From contig JAFWCB010000005.1 of NCBI GenBank assembly GCA_017537025.1, forward strand, positions 372,001-436,000: DNA of 64,000 nucleotides. Reading direction: 5' to 3'. Shown piece by piece: positions 63,871 to 64,000 of the stretch. The notes beneath the pieces are model-generated. The model had not been told where the DNA came from and did no database searches. It worked only from the letters and a program-made list of their open reading frames with translations. A program made the translations under genes and the position numbers. The number at the start of each line of letters is the position of its first letter. The stretch's first letter is position 1. Source of the stretch: Sediminibacterium sp. Its GTDB lineage: Bacteria > Bacteroidota > Bacteroidia > Chitinophagales > Chitinophagaceae.

Positions 63871-64000
63871 CTAAAAAATAGGATTCTCCTCAATCATTTT
63901 TTTAAATATCAACTCATTATATGAAATATTTTTTTCGATTTTTTGAATACTATTTATAAAATTATTTTCTCCTAATATTGTTATTTGAAATATTCTTGAA
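63871..64000 (-). CDS. 3' end of a gene running off the window (unknown)
   Basis: A minus-strand frame is open from the window edge to a TAG stop at 63871-63873, giving at least 42 residues that end MIEENPIF. No start codon is needed in the window because the gene continues beyond it. The composition (Ile, Asn, Lys and Glu rich) is like that of the neighbouring genes, and the position suggests another polysaccharide gene. I do not recognise the family, and an AT-rich stretch of this length could be open by chance. Confidence 0.5.
   Translation of the reverse strand, partial: SRIFQITILGENNFINSIQKIEKNISYNELIFKKMIEENPIF

Overview
The window is about 64 kb of AT-rich chromosome from a Bacteroidota member, most likely family Chitinophagaceae (a Sediminibacterium- or Hydrotalea-like, pigmented freshwater or soil bacterium). 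The family call is inference. It rests on the gldKLMN core of the type IX secretion system (T9SS), C-terminal T9SS sorting domains, promoters of the Bacteroidota form TAnnTTTG, absence of Shine-Dalgarno sequences, type I idi and monocyclic-carotenoid genes. No phage, insertion sequence, integron or CRISPR array was seen.

Layout. 1-11.3 kb: 3' end of an ABC exporter, DUF2721 protein, sterol-desaturase-like oxygenase, a T9SS cargo / S74 tail-fibre-like pair, a ZnuD-like TonB receptor behind two Zur-like operator half-palindromes, and a DUF1501/DUF1800 pair. 11.4-15.9 kb: ECF sigma factor, a membrane-anchored beta-barrel protein, a lipoprotein and uvrC. 16.0-21.0 kb: gldKLMN on the minus strand. 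21.1-26.1 kb: heme and housekeeping genes (DUF255 protein with a likely ATC start, hemD, DUF4271, divergent hemW with a TTG start). 26.1-31.5 kb: gpsA, RND/ABC periplasmic adaptor, TolC and an APC permease. 31.6-37.1 kb: 54-bp tandem repeats, a cobalamin riboswitch, then btuB-cobT-cobS-cobC-marC and a tRNA-Arg(CCG). 37.2-45.5 kb: the carotenoid operon (ECF sigma, crtI, crtB, idi, crtD, cruF, crtZ, crtY) downstream of a CarH-type B12-binding MerR regulator. 45.6-63.7 kb: one long minus-strand surface-polysaccharide operon (methyltransferase, GT2, Wzy-like protein, five GT4 enzymes, AsnB, FkbM methyltransferase, carbamoyltransferase, a frameshifted GT2, gmd, fcl, rfbB, rfbC, rfbA), closed by a hairpin terminator. 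The last 130 bases hold the 3' end of another minus-strand gene.

How the parts fit. The most interesting assembly is the neighbourhood of B12 salvage, a CarH-like B12 photoreceptor regulator, an ECF sigma factor and a complete gene set for a saproxanthin-type carotenoid. A light/B12 switch acting through a sigma factor is plausible. A 33-bp nested dyad ends 5 nt before the sigma-factor start codon, and a perfect 8+3+8 palindrome lies upstream of the regulator. Other points for a second look are an A9 tract that breaks a glycosyltransferase, the Zur-like sites, and the non-ATG starts. Everything here was read by eye, and homology calls are from motif recognition rather than database searches.
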